In this document: in pieces, positions 41,481 through 55,249 of the stretch
Numbering within the stretch: position 1 is the stretch's first letter
How the letters are laid out: each line of letters opens with the position of its first letter
Assembly (NCBI GenBank): GCA_021397835.1
Contig: JAJFZO010000344.1
Span: forward strand, 2,480,001-2,544,000
DNA: 64,000 bases
Source of the DNA: Moringa oleifera
Lineage: Eukaryota; Streptophyta; Magnoliopsida; Brassicales; Moringaceae
Direction: 5' to 3'
Program-made: the position numbers and the translations under genes
The notes under the pieces: generated by a model
Databases searched by the model: none
What the model saw: only the letters and a program-made list of their open reading frames with translations
What the model was told of the DNA's origin: nothing

Positions 41481-42234
41481 CTATTGGTCCGCCTCGTCCT
41501 TCACCCTGGTTTGACTAAATTTCATTTCCTTTGGTTTTATTAGGAATTGATCTTGACCTTATAAAAATTGTTGTTTGTAAACCATTAATATAAAAGATAA
41601 AACTCAAACAAAACCACTTTTTAAGAAAAATAGGTTCATTGTTCATTTCTAATGCAGATTTTTAGCACTAATCATATAGGCTAAGCAAATCCATTTTCCC
41701 TATAATTTTTAAAAGGAGAAATTAATCCCTTCGATTATTTTATGGTATCATCGACGTGTATATTTTGAGATTATAATATTTTGCTAATCATATTAATAGA
41801 AAATAAAATTTTATGCCAAATAATATATTTATAAAAATTCAAAATTCTTTAACTTATTTACTAAACTCTCGGCTTCTTTTTTTTATTTAACTTCAATACT
41901 AATTTCAACTACTTCAAAAATAAAGTTTCTTTCATTTATGAGTTTGATATCTAATGGTTTTCATATTTTCAACACGACTCTTTTATCGTGTACTTTGAGA
42001 GTTAAGTCACTAACGTAATTTAATAAAATTTTCATCATTTAATGAAACTACTTGACAGTAAATATATACGTTGAATAATTTCAAAAAACGTTATTACTTT
42101 AACATAGTAAGATTAAGAGAATGAGAGAAGCATATAAGTATAAAATGCTCTAGGATTTATTTTAAGTAATCTTTTTGCACATTTTAATGTTTACATATAA
42201 TTATGTGTCGATTTTTTCATGATAATTTTTGTGA

Positions 42235-42838
42235 CAATCTTAATAGCATTTGAAAAAAAAAATTAAAAGACATATTTAAAATTTTTGTAGAAATTTTTCG
42301 TAAAAATTATCGTAAAAAAAATTTATAATAATTTTCTTTGTGAGAATTTTATTAATATTTTAAGAAAAATTATAAAATAAATTCTTTTTTTCTCAAGATG
42401 ATTTCGAGGGAAATTTCATTTGTATTTAAAAGGAAAAAAATTAGAAAACATATTCAAAATTTTAATTGAGTTTCCTCACAAAATTACAATGAAAAATTTA
42501 TTAATAATTTTTCTTGGTAATTTTTTTAAAAAAATTTCATTTAAGCTTGAAGAAAAAATTATAAAATAAATTTATAACAACATCTATCTTGATTACTATT
42601 GGATATCATTTACATTATTATAAAAATTAAAGTAACAATAAATTAACTTTTTCCATGGTTTTTCTAGAAAGAATTTCTTAAAGAATTTTTTATCAGATAT
42701 TTTTGTGAAAATCTCCTCTGAAAAATTTCTTTGTTACAATTTTTTTTTCACTTACAATTTTCTACAAGAATTAATGAAAAATTCAATATAATTAATTTTT
42801 GTTGAAATTTTTCGCTGAAAGTTGATGTTTCTTGTGGT
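42235..42838. mobile_element. Possible CACTA-type element end
   Basis: Ends ...GTTTCTTGTGGTG, the reverse of the CAC(T/C)ACAAGAAA terminus common in plant CACTA elements, preceded by many AAATTTTTCG or CGAAAAATTT-like subterminal motifs over about 600 bp. A matching left terminus and 3-bp target duplication were not found. Confidence 0.4.
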
Positions 42839-43689
42839 GAACGTTATTTCTAAAATTAAAACATATCATCTTTCAAAAAATTTTAATTATTTTTATTTTT
42901 AAAAATAAAAATCAAGTAAATAAGATGACAATAATCTTAAAGATTTTAAAGGGATCACCTTGCTTGTTTACAACTCAATGACTTAAACAAAATGTAAGAA
43001 CACCATCAAGACTTTAAACATAAATGCAAATTGTACGAATAGTTAATTTCTTATATATAGATAAGAAACAGTAAGTATATGTACATAGCTGTGAAAGGTT
43101 GCAGCCCTTTGCATGTATAGTTAATCTTTAAAGGATACGATTTTTATAAAACCTATCAATTACAAAAGAGGTACCTTCCAAGTTTATTAGAGCATAATCC
43201 TCACAAAAATTGCTTTATTTCTCAAATATTATTGATTTCTTATTAACCTTGCCTAATCTTTCAACTCTTTCTTATAAGAGATCCCATAACAACCTAAGGC
43301 AGCCTTGTCATAGAGGAAATCTCTCTTTTAAAGGTGTCTAAACCAATTGCATGATAAGGTAATATGGTTTATCATCTTTTTATGATCCTTATATATATAA
43401 AAAAAAATCTATTTAGCATAATTTTTTTTTCTCTTTTTAAGTTGTTAAAGGTCAGAATCTTGCCTCACACTACCTCAAGTGAAAATAAGATAGAAAAAAA
43501 TACAATAAACCACTTTGGAAGAAACACTTACTTTTTCCAAATAATCTTCCAAGGGAAATGCTCATCACCTCAATTTTGATTAAGCATTTGAAAAAATGAT
43601 TGTGAACTTGCCACTATTAACAAACTGGATTTCCTAACCACATGATTCTCCTTACTCACATCCATCCTTACCTCATAAATCTTCACACA

Positions 43690-44420
43690 AAATTGTTCAA
43701 GTTGACCCATCTCTTAATCTTGGGCATCCCACAAGAATTGAACTGCATCCATGAGATCGATCCTCATTTTTAATCCTCACATAATCGTCAACCCAACATT
43801 TTTTTCTTGTTATTAAAGAATATAATTCTGGAATTTTCTTCCAAGTTACTTATTCTTACATCGCGTATCATGTCAAAACCTGATAAAAGTGATTGTCTCT
43901 ACCCTAAACCTTACCTAAGGCTTCAACTCCTCTCACCTTCTTCTTATAGCTTTCCACACATTAGTCCCATATACCTTCCTACCCATCATTAACATCCACA
44001 TTCCATCCACCACCCCAAATTTAGCTTTCATAAGCTTCTCCAAAAACCCTTCTTTCCACCATAAACCTCCTTATTCACTTTCCTAAAAGTGCTCTACTAG
44101 AGATTATTAGAACTTTATTCCTAACCTTTTTTCTGTATCATTTGAGATACCACCCTACTTTAATAAGTACTATTTATAATCTTCCCTAAGGTGGCCCCAT
44201 AGAAACATTTACAAATAATCCTTGTTGGAACATGGAACAACAACATAAAGTACACCAACAAATTCAAAAGGATACTTTTAATCAAAGTAAGCTCCCTCTT
44301 TTAGACAAATTTTCTCTTCCAACTAGCAAGTTTCCTTTCAAGCGTTTCTAAGATTCTCTGTGACATTGTAATCTCCCTAATCTAGCCTCAAGAACTAATC
44401 AAAAATTATGTATTTGAAGA
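43690..44420 (-). mobile_element. LINE (L1-type) reverse transcriptase 3' fragment
   Basis: Minus-strand frames with KLASWKRKFV (about 44330), the following leucine/iso-rich segment, then SSRALLGK and ERRVFGEAYES, match the order seen downstream of the reverse transcriptase domain in plant LINEs (LASWKRKYLSKGGRLTLIK type). Several stops; no promoter, endonuclease or poly(A) tail identified. Confidence 0.65.
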
Positions 44421-44429
44421 GTTTATAGT

Positions 44430-46220
44430 TTACACCCTATCAATCTTGCCATGTGCTTAGCATCCACATCATCACTTGACGGGATATGCTTTTTATTTTT
44501 TTAAGTTAATTTTTAAACTCACACTACTATAAAGCGTAAGAATACCCCCCTGTAAGTTGATCAATTGTTCTTCATTTATCCTATAGAACAAAATAGTATA
44601 TTTTTTGTAAATATGATATAGGAGACTAACATCCCTGCCATTTTTTACGCACTTTTTAATTCATTCGATAACGCCCAAATGCAACTTACAAACTAATTGT
44701 ACCCTTTCTATCATACACAATTTGGAAAGAATCAACTAATAAAAATTTGTTACAAATAAAAAAATTATTATGTCTTTTTTAATAATCTTTAACAATCATT
44801 TTGACTGTTTTTTGGCACGTTTGGCTCTTTCATTGTTGTGGGCTTGCTTTTACTTTTTTAAATTTAATTCCGATTGAGTGTCTTCTCTAATCCAAGTAAA
44901 ATTGTATCAAAATCACTCATCACCTACTGTGTCGTCAATTCATATTTAGGTTAAGCCAATTCACTTTTACTAAGCTATAAATAATCACATGTTATGCCAA
45001 AAAAAAAAAAAAAACTTTACTTATATTTGTTAGGTGCCAACCAAAGTTTTAAAGATAAATAGTAAGGCCAAATAACTATTCACTTTATGTGATGTCAATT
45101 CATATGTACAGGCACAATAGTTGGAATAGAAACTTAATTAGAAAAATTAAAATTCATCGTCTAATGTCTATGATTTTGCTCTTGCATATGAATCGTATCC
45201 GTTAATGCTCACTAAAAATGTATGACATTCATTTGTTATTTATATTATCTATAATGTTTATTAATATTTTATTTATGAATGAACTTTAAATAATATAGTT
45301 TAGTATTTTCAACTATTGAATTATCCTGTAAAGATCAAATAAGAACACTCAAATTTGTTTGATAAAACATTTTTATGTGCAATCTTAATACAACTACTCT
45401 TGAACAAAAATCATACATAAGAAAGTAAATTTTTTGTTTTTATATTTTAATTAATTTTAAAATTATATTTTTAAAAGATATTTCTATTATTATAAACAAA
45501 ATGTTAATATATCTTGATATTTCAATTCGACAGGAAATGAAAGATATTTTTAACAAATGACAAACATATATTTTTTAAATTTTTTTTATAAATTTATCTA
45601 TGGATTCATATTATTTTTATATTGTATTTAATTATGATATGTCTTATTAAATTTTAAATTATTTAAGTAGCAACTTTATGATTAAATTTAAATGTTTGAT
45701 TTTTATTTTAATTTTTAAATTATAATATTAAATTATTATTATTATTATTATTGTTATTCGTTACTGTTGGTATTAAATTTATCCATCAGTATTTGAAATA
45801 ATAAAATAAATTTGTGTTACTCTCAATTCAAAATTAATTTATATTAAAATAAAAATAATAGTTCTAATAAAAGAATTAAAAATTAATAAAAATAGTTAAA
45901 TATAAAATTTATTTAATTAAATAACCAATTATTTTAAAAGTATTTTAATAATAAAAATATTGTTAATTTTTTGTAAATATTTGACTTATTGTTCAATTTG
46001 AATCAAACTGATAAATTAAGATTTAATTTGTTATTTTTTTTGAAAATAAGAATTTGATTGATTATATAAAGTTTCATTAAGATTTTATCTAACTTTTATT
46101 CTAATATATTAAAATAAAAATAACAGTTATAGTAAAAAATAAAAAAATTAATAAAAAACATTTAGATGTAAGATTTATTTAACTAAATGATCAAAATCTA
46201 AAGCTTCTATGATTTCTATC
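44430..46220. other. AT-rich spacer, no gene seen
   Basis: AT-rich sequence between the two MATE arms, including an A-run at about 45000 and a (TTA)n run at about 45735. No recognisable feature. Confidence 0.7.
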
Positions 46221-46229
46221 TTCTAGCTA

Positions 46230-46630
46230 CACCAGGCTGAAACTTCGGAAAGTACTCAAGCCGGATCGAGCAGGCCCATAGTGAAGCCTGATTCTGGTTT
46301 GAGATGTTTGAAATGGGCTGAAGGACATGCTCTGCATGACAGATATAATGCACGTAAGGCAAGGATCTTCATAAACGTGGCGTCCATGCAACGGAACTTT
46401 CTCGTTACGGCAAAAAGCCGACGTGTATACCACTGTTGTAAGTTATATCTACCTCCACCAAGTTTTTGTTTCACCATTTCATCATCTCCTTAAATTTCGT
46501 GGATTAACTTTCTTATTCATTTATCTGCAATACTTACAATTCTTGAACTGTGAGATCTATCGGGATAATCTGAATAAGGAGGATAGAGTAGCTTTGTTTC
46601 TGGTTGAGAAACTCAGCTGGTACTCAAGTT
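46230..46630. repeat. Inverted duplication arm upstream of MATE 2
   Basis: Inverted partner of 41080-41480. On the minus strand it contains a frame with GRHVYEDPCLTCIISVMQ; the other arm has GRQAYQDSYHTCMISVMQ on the plus strand, in both cases antisense to the nearby MATE gene. Confidence 0.75.
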
Positions 46631-47169
46631 AGAATTCTTTTTAAGAAAACAATACATTTTTACTAATTATTGTATTAAATTTCATAAAAAATTTACAAAA
46701 ATCAAATCAAACTGGGTAATGTACCTGGATTCTACGGATTCGCTATGCTTCTCTTAATTGAGGAAAGGCCAGATCACACACACCAATTTCTGCGTAGATT
46801 TCCAACATTTGGTTTACTAGTTGATGAAGTTTGATAGAGAGCCTGGTGTCTTAAGGTGGTCAAGAAGTAACCTCGGTACTTGAAAACGGCAAGATACCAT
46901 GACATATAAAAAAGCAAAAAGCATCTAGGGTTAAGGATTTAGACCCAGAAAATACAAAAGAGATACAAGTCACTTATTCCGACCTCATATAGCTTGATTC
47001 CTGCACTCTTCAAGTTCTTGAAATGGAATTTCTTTTGGACCAGTAAGCAACTTGTTTGACTATATTATTTCGTTCTTTTGTGAACTTTAGGAAGAAAGTA
47101 AAAGGGTTAATCCCAATTAAATGAAAGGTTAATGGATTTCTGCACGAAAAGGTGGCGAGTGGGTCCCTT

Positions 47170-47176
47170 TATATAG
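47170..47176 (+). promoter_or_regulatory. Probable TATA box of MATE 2
   Basis: TATATAG about 60 bp before the MATE 2 start codon, in a context shared with MATE 1 (TATATAGC...GATGAAGCC against the MATE 1 microsatellite version). Confidence 0.5.
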
Positions 47177-47235
47177 CTGATATTTATGAGATGAAGCCAA
47201 GAGACACAGCGAAGTAACAGAAGGGTCTGGCGGTA

Positions 47236-50200
47236 ATGGAGGGCATTTCGAGAGTAGCCATTGTCAAAGAAGTGAAGAAACAGTTAGCTCTTGCAGGGCC
47301 TCTCTTCACTATATGCCTATTGCTCTACAGTTTACAGATGATAGCTTTAATGTTTGTGGGTCATCTTGGCCGGGTCGCCCTCTCTGGTGCTTCAATGGCC
47401 ACTTCCTTTGCATCGGTTACTGGTTTCAACCTGTTGGTGAGTTTGATTTACACCATTCTTTATTCAAGATAAGATACAGACTCATCATTGCATGCATTTA
47501 ATGTTTTTGCTCTAACTTTCCATTTGCAATCTTTGCCCATCACTCTCTTTTTTGATTCCGCTGTTTGATAATGATCTTGAACCACACTTGTGTATAATTG
47601 ATGTTTCATAGCAGTTGGAGATTGTAATGACTTCTATGCCAGTCACTTGCACAGTGAAGAACAAACTTTCGAGCCTGGGAACCCTCTCCTCAGTGCAACA
47701 ATAATCTAGATTCAAGTTCACATGTCCTGTCAATAGGAACCCAATCAATCATAGAATTTTCAATTTCTGGAAGTTGCAGGGCAACATGGGTTTCCTGTCC
47801 TCTTGTAAATTACAGTTGATTTTCATAGCAATGCATGAATTAGACCTTCTTGTTTGGTTGGTTGGTGGTGCATGAGCTCACATCAAATGACTTTTTATAC
47901 TTGATTTGGATGGTATTGGCTTGGTTGATGGACAAGAAATTTTCAGTGTCATCTGTTGTGTCCCTTTGGGGTCAGTAGTCCCTCAATTTTGTCTTACTAG
48001 TCCACTGATTACCAAAGGGGATTTCTGTATTCCTCGGTATATCATCAGTGTTTTGCAAGAAGTAAAAGAAACAAAAAGGGAAAAAAGGAATTGGAACTCT
48101 GGGTAACAAGTGCAACCCCAACACAATTGAGAACCCATAAAACTGTTCCGACTTTGTCTAATTTGATTTTAACTCTTGCAGTTTAGAAAGAATTACAGTA
48201 TATAGTATGTAAATATTCTTTTTCTTGAGTCATTGAAATACTTTCTTTTTTTTTTTTTTTGGTTTTTTTGCATAGATGGGAATGGCAAGTGCATTAGATA
48301 CCTTATGCGGCCAATCATATGGAGCAAAGCAGTACCCTATGCTTGGCATATACATGCAAAGAGCCATGTTTGTTCTTTTACTAATAAGCATACCGCTTGC
48401 AATAGTCTGGGCAAACACAAGATCCATCCTAATAACTCTAGGCCAAGACAGAGAGATAGCAGAAGAAGCAGGATCATATGCCCGGTTTATGATTCCAAGT
48501 CTTTTTGCTTATGGTCTGCTTATGTGCCTTGTCAGATTCTTACAAACCCAGAACATAGTATTTCCAATGATGATAAGCTCTGGAATTACTACTCTGTTGC
48601 ACATCCTCCTGTGCTGGACATTGGTATCCAAATCAGGTCTGGGAAACAAAGGAGCTGCATTGGCAAATTCAATATCCTATTGGATAAATGTGTTGTTATT
48701 GGCATGTTATGTCAAGTTCTCTTCTTCTTGTACCCAAACATGGACAGGATTTTCAAAGGAGGCGTTGAAAGACATTTTCACTTTTCTCAGGCTTGCTATT
48801 CCATCTGCTGTTATGGTCTGGTAACCTATGTATTTCTACATGGACCTCTCAATCTTGGAGAAATTGAAATTTTGAGATATTACAAAGTCTCTAATTCCTT
48901 CTATTTATCTATTGCTTATAAAGAGCATTAAAATGCGATTTCTTCTTTCGTTTTGGTCAAATATTTTAATGCAGTTTTGCTATATTGAACAGCTTGGAAT
49001 GTTGGTCTTTTGAAATGATGGTTCTCTTATCTGGTCGTCTTCCTAATCCAAAGTTGGAAACTTCAGTGCTTTCTATCAGGTCAGAAGCTCACCGAGTTAC
49101 TGGATGTTTCCTCCCTGGTTGTGAATATTTATTGTCTTCTTATTGAGAGTTATCCGATCTCATTTTTCTCACCCGATGCCTGCTTTTCCAGTCTCAACAC
49201 TGCTGCAGTAACTTGGATGATCCCCTTTGGTCTCGGTTCTGCTGTGAGGTGAGTAATGCAGATTAAATCGCTTACTATATGTTTCAAAACGTCATCTTTT
49301 TCATGTGCTTTCATCTAAATCACTACTCTAATTTGTCCATTGTCTGCACTTTACAGCACTAGGGTCTCAAACGAGTTAGGAGCAGGGCATCCTGAAGCTG
49401 CGCGTTTGGCAGTACGGGTTGTCCTGGCCTTTGCCATTGTTGAGGGCATCTTACTTGCCTTAATTTTGATTTTGATACGAAATATCTGGGGCTATGCCTT
49501 TAGCAATGACATAGAAGTTGTTCAATACGTAGCAGCCATGGTGCCCTTACTTGCATTGTCAAACTTTGTGGACGGACTCCAGTCTGTTCTCTCAGGTTTG
49601 TCTTCACGTTCATTTTGGCTAAAATCACTTTCAACAGTGCTTACTAAACTCTCTTAACCATGCATAGAGGACCAAGAGGGAAACCAGAACCCAAAGAGAT
49701 CACTTTGTCAGAGGAACATTTCTGAAAACAAGAACCATCAAATTGAATAGAATCGACAAGCAACTGCTCGCATGATATAGTAATCTAACTCTTTATCTCT
49801 GCTTAGGCATTGCTAGAGGATGTGGATGGCAGAAGATTGGTGCCTATGTGAATCTTGGATCATATTATCTTGTAGGAATTCCAATGTCTATCGTATTGGC
49901 TTTTGTCTTACACCTTGGTGGAAGGGTAAAGAAAGCTAACTTGTTCCTATTTATATCAGCTATTCCCTTCTCTATATTCACATGCTAGCAGAAAAAAGGA
50001 AACAGAAAAAAAGATGACTAAATTTTTGTGTTATCTGTTACACTTAAGGGGCTTTGGACAGGAATCATATGTGCACTTGTTGTTCAAGTCATAGCTCTTT
50101 CCATCATTACCTTCCGCACCAGATGGGAGCAAGAGGTAAGACTGATTATTCTTCAATGATCTTTGTCTTTGTTTCTGTGAATGGAAAATCTGAATGGTTC

Positions 50201-50285
50201 TGGTGCCATTGCATTCTTGGTTTAGGTAAATAAAGCTGCACAGAGAGTGTCCAACTCTACCAATCCTGTCGATACGGTGTCGTGA
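47236..50285 (+). CDS. MATE/DTX multidrug efflux transporter 2
   Basis: Eight exons: 47236-47436, 48276-48820, 48993-49079, 49192-49248, 49357-49595, 49807-49925, 50049-50135 and 50226-50285; 464 aa. Exons 1-7 are the same length as in MATE 1; only the last differs (60 against 84 bp), giving a shorter C-terminus. It has the canonical [19 protein letters not shown] signature, [37 protein letters not shown] and [25 protein letters not shown] replaces GHLGEAALS of gene 1, and SGRLPNP replaces SGLLPNP, adding charges near the membrane. Predicted 12-helix membrane antiporter. It stands head-to-head with MATE 1 across about 6.8 kb and is followed by a copia element and a third MATE fragment. Confidence 0.95.
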
Positions 50286-51579
50286 AGTTGCTATCTGGTA
50301 CTGGCCACATTCACTTCCTGATTACCTGCAATGGAAGTTCAGGCTGAAACAACTTGCCCTGCTAGTTCTTCATGGCAATGAAAGAAAATTTGCCTCCTTT
50401 TTAAATATAGGTTGCTGTTTTCTCAAGTTTCCTCTCAGTTCTCCAGTGTTTTAATATCAGAGTAAATAGGATCTTATTTTGTTTACTGAATTTGAACACA
50501 AATTATGTCTTCTTGACATCCCCAAAAAACCAATCCATGTTTGACAAGATATCATAGGATAAGTTGCTTATTACAAATTGAAGCATTTAATTTGATAAAT
50601 ATTAGTTTATTGACTACAAAATTTACTTATATATATGTGTGTGTAATTTAAAATTTCTTAAGATGTTAGCTTAATAACCATTCTTTCATTAGCTACAAAA
50701 TAAAGAAATATTTTGTGAACTTAATTTGTGCATATATATATATATATATACACACATACATGGAATAATGTAAGTATTGTGAATTGAATCTTGAACACAA
50801 AATCAAAAATATGATCAAATGACATATACATTACTAATTTATTATGCATAGAACATGCTACAGCCGTGTACCAAAGTTTAGAATTCACTTTCTCATTTCT
50901 CAAATCCCTTACCAACTTTTTCTTTTGAAGCAATTTTTGAACTTTGGTTAAGTATTACAGCTTTTACAACCCTAAAAAAAAAAAAAAAAACTAGATTTGG
51001 TTGACCCAAAGCTGAGTCTTTTATAGCTCAAAGACTCGGATCCCAATAAATCAAGAAACAAGAAAACATGAATTTAACAATCTTTCAACAACCTTCCTAA
51101 TCAAAGGTTTAATAGACTTATACAAGTGGACTAATTCTTTATGTTGGTTGACAAGGATTAATGGCATACCTAGGCTCTGCACTAGAAGCCTTCATTTACT
51201 CTTCTTTGTTGAACTCGATAACTTTAATCAAACTCAAAAACTTCTTAAATTGCATTCAAGTTCTTACCTTGGTGATCATATTTGTGGGATTGCCATCAGC
51301 GTACACTTTTAACACCTTCTGACACTTTTATCACTATACATTGGTACAATACTTTGCTTTACACTATACTCTTTCAACAAACCTTTAAGCCATAAAGTCT
51401 TTTTAGGTGCATCAACTATAGTCATATACTCTAGTCTCAAATAGGTCAATAGAAAACCCTTAGGCATTTAATTTATTAAGTAGTCTCTAACCCCTTTTTT
51501 TGTTTGTCTTTTGACGCTTAATTACTTCAATCACTTATACTTATGGGGGGTTAATTCATATATCTTTTTTTTTAATGTA

Positions 51580-52030
51580 ATGAGCCTATCCTCTCCTTCT
51601 CTTCTCTATTCATATTAAAAAAAAAAAATATCGAGGATGATCACTAATCCAAGACCGGAATATTCGGAGGATTCTTCTGACCAACCAAAAACATATAATT
51701 GTTAGTAAAGTTATTTCTTTTTTTTTTTTCAAATCCAAATAATCCTAATTGTTTCAAACTTTTTATTTTTGGAATGGAATATTTATGGAATCCCCATGAA
51801 TAAGATCAAACCTTATTCATGTTTAAAATCTAAAGAGGGATTGGATAAGAACAAGCCAAATACATTGTTCCCAGGGGCAACCTCTCCATTTATCTCTGTC
51901 GGGAGTCTAGAATCATCTTGAGTATTCTCTCTTTTATCTCTCACTAGGAGAGCCTCATCAGATTCTATTGTGTCTTCACTGTCCGTTTCTTCTGTGATCT
52001 TTTGCATACACTTCTAAGTCTTCTAGAGTC
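51580..52030 (-). other. Foreign segment in the copia element with an acidic ORF
   Basis: The RNase H homology breaks at about 52030 and is followed by less AT-rich DNA with a 64-codon minus-strand frame (52007-51813), rich in Glu/Asp, containing ALLVRDKRENTQDDSRLPTE. It does not resemble copia proteins. Organellar origin was considered but I could not match it to a gene. Unrecognised. Confidence 0.35.
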
Positions 52031-52039
52031 TTGCCTTTC

Positions 52040-54480
52040 AACTTATTTTACAACCATGAAGTAAATACACATAATTTGTTTGGTGATTTTCGTTTGTCAA
52101 GATCACCACCAAAGTCTAATTCACAAAACCCTACAAGAAGTGTTCCATCACTTACAGCCTTTCGATACACCAAACCATAAATGTTAGTACTTCTAAGATA
52201 CCCTTAACCCACTTCATAGTGCCTTTCTTGGATTAGACATATTCCTATTGATCATGCTACTAGCATGAGCCAAGTTTGGCCTAGTACAGATCACTGAGTA
52301 TATGATGTTACCAACTGCATTGGCATATGAAATTTTAGCTATTTAATTCTGATTCTACTCATTATCAGGGCATGATTTGATTGATAACTTGAAATATTGG
52401 GCTGATAGAGTAAGAACAACCTTAGTTTTGCTCATAGCAAACTTAGTTGGGACCTTCTTGACATATCTTATTTGAGAAACAAAAATTTTCTTTGTCATTC
52501 CATCATGAAAATTTTCTACGCCAAAGATCTTACTAGCATTCTTAAGGTTTTTCATTTCAATCTCACCACTGAGTTGTTCCTTTAAGTTTTTAATGGCATT
52601 CTTGTTAGTTAATGCTATTAGTATATCATAAGCACAAAGCAAAAGAAATAAATCGATATTATCTGAGATCTATTTTTAATAAACACAACTATCATATTTG
52701 CTTATTACAAAACTAGTATGTAGCATGAATTCATCAATTTTCAAGTACCATTGCCTAGGGGATTGTTTCATGCCATACAAGGACTTTTTGAGCTAACATA
52801 CCTTAGTTTGAGACATGTAGATCTCTTCTTCATGGTTTCTATATAGAAAGGTTGTTTTGGCATCCAATTGTTCCAACTCCATGTCAAAGTTAACAATTAA
52901 TGCCAAAAGAACTTAAATTAAGATATGCCTTACCACTAATTAATATATTTCGTTGAAATCAATGCCTATCTTTGAGTGAATCCCTTAACAACCAACCTAC
53001 CTTTATATTTAGGCTTTTCAACCGTAGGTATTCAACCAACTTTGACATGGAGTTGAAAATCCACCTATAATTACTAACTTCTATCCTTCTATTTTTTCAA
53101 CCAACAACCAAGTTTTGTTCCTTTCAAGTCTCTTAATCTCATCCTTCATAATTGCTAACCACATCATTTTCTCTTTATAAGCCATAACTTTCTTATAAGT
53201 ATTAGGTTCTACATTCTCTATTTCATGAGCAACAATTAAAGTAAATTCAATCAAATCAGCATAACCATGCCCGTTTGGGGTTTTAATATGTTTTTTAAAC
53301 CTATCATTTGTCAACTAGCATCCTTGCAGTTGTTCTTGTTGAGTAGGTTCATGGACTTCTTAATGTGTTTCATCAATAATATCATCATGGTTATTGGTGT
53401 TGGGATTTGAAACTCCACCTGAATTTGAGTGCTAGGATTAACATCACTTGCCAACTTGTCATCAATCCTCTTCAAATACATTTCACTCTCCTTAAGCATC
53501 ACATCTTTGCTAATAAAACTTTTAGAAACATTCCCATCTTGAAACCATAGCTATTATAGCATTCCTATTTGCAGTTTGATGATGATCTTTCTTATGATCT
53601 TTTTGGTCCATGCTTCTTTCAAGACAAATCTCCTTGTCTGTCTCAGATCCTTGCACCATTATCATCTAATATTTTTAGGATCAGAACTACTAAATGACTG
53701 GTGCCTTTGTCACTGGTGTAGTCACTTTTTCATTTGGATCTTGATTTGTTCCTTGACCTGTACTAAATTTATTATTAGACCTCCTCTTTACATTTAAGCT
53801 CTTTCCACTTCTAAAAATTCTATCATTCTGTTTATATTTAATTTTTCATGATCTAAAGGCAACAATAACTTCATCAAGGATAATTGTCTTTCTATCAAAC
53901 TTAATAAGACCCTTTACTTCCTCATAAGAATCAAGTAGAGAATTTAATAAGATTATTGCTTAGTTTTCACCTTTAATTTTCTCATCATTAATGGAAGCTA
54001 AGTTAATAGTTATTTTCTTGAATTCATCCAAGTTATGTTCTAGGTTCATTGATGGATCTATTTTGAAACCAAAGAACCTTTCTTTTTAGTAAGATATGAT
54101 TGAATAAAAAGTTTGTTAAGTATAACTCGTTAAGCTTATACTAGACCTTGTAAGCAATGTTTAACCTATCAATTTACCTTAAAACATTATCTGCAGTAAT
54201 GTTTAGCCCATCAATTTGCCTTAAAATATTATTTGTAAGGTACAAAATGATGATTGAGTAAGCATTTTTTTGCAACTCTAACTTTCCATCATTAGATATG
54301 TAGATGATAAGGTAATTGGATCTTCTGAGGTTTTTTGTAACTTGTGTTAAACAAGCAGATCACACATTTTCTTCATCCATGAGCTGAAATCACTACTTCC
54401 ATTGAATAAAGTCAATTAGAACTTCAAGTTCACCATCTTTATTCTAAGAACAATGAAGAACCTCAACCAAACTACCTTCT
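52040..54480 (-). pseudogene. Ty1-copia polyprotein remnants
   Basis: In minus-strand order: gag-like SYEEVKGLIKFDRKTI (about 53900); pre-RT ADLIEFTLIVAHEIENVEP...WLAIMKDEIKRLERNKTW (53314-53081); GIDFNEIY, FDMELEQLDAKTTFLYRN and LKKSLYGMKQSPRQWYLKID, the classic copia RT order (about 52970-52720); and EMKNLKNASKIFGVENFHDG (52642-52355). Then RNase H-like sequence with AVGNIIYSVICTRPNLAHA (about 52310) and LVGFCELDFGGDLDKRKS (about 52100). The catalytic YVDD box is replaced by CAYDIL, and there are many stops. Inactive. Confidence 0.85.
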
Positions 54481-55249
54481 TGATCCACAAACACAGTAAT
54501 TTAAACTTTGCTCTGATGCTAATTTGTTATGAATCAAATTAGTATGAATCTTGAACACGAAATCAGAAATATGACCAAATTGCATACACACAGCTAATCT
54601 ATTATGTAGTGAACATATTATACCCCTTATACTAGAGTTTAAGATTAGCTTTTCTCACTTCCCAAACCCCTTACAAACTTTTTCTCTTAAGAAAATTTTT
54701 GAGCTTTAGTTAATAATGAGTATTACAACTTTTACAAACCTCAAAAGAACATTGATTAACCTAAGTGGAGCCTTTTATAGCACAAGGATTCCGATTACAA
54801 CAAATGAAGAAATAAAAAAACAAGAATTCACCAATTTTTAACTAACTTCCTAACTAAAGGTTTTAATAGACTTGTAAATGTGAACCAATTCTCAGAAATA
54901 AGATAATTTTAAAATTAACAGGAACAACTTAATTTTTCTTTCATGAAAGTACATAAATCTAAGTTTCTAAATTCATATTGCACAAAAATCATAGGACTAA
55001 AAAATATATAAAAAATTATTATCAATATCTACATATAGACATGTTTTAAAGTTATGATAATGTTTTCATCATTCCTTTTTAGTCATTGAGTTGTAAACAA
55101 AATTATCCCATTAAATTCATCAAGATTATCTTGATTTAATTTAATTAATTTTTAATGTGTCAAAACCTAAGTGGTTAAAATAATCATAAAAATGTGATAA
55201 CAAATTAAAATTTGGAAAAAAATTTTACTTTTAATTTTTAGTGTTATTA

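Larger units (their letters stand above)
50770..54905 (-). mobile_element. Degenerate Ty1-copia retrotransposon
   Basis: Minus-strand element with two LTRs (about 54535-54905 as 5' LTR, about 50770-51155 as 3' LTR) that share long diverged stretches such as the TCTTGAACAC start region and CCTTTTATAGC. Just inside the 5' LTR, at about 54500-54515, the minus strand reads TAGCATCAGAGC, close to the initiator-Met tRNA primer site TGGTATCAGAGC. Inside are gag, pre-RT, RT and RNase H remnants; no integrase was identified, so the element is short. Insertion is just downstream of MATE 2. Confidence 0.85.

Noticed and set aside
48233..48931. 232-codon plus-strand ORF overlapping MATE 2 exon 2
   Set aside because: Out of frame with the clearly conserved MATE exon 48276-48820; a shadow frame.
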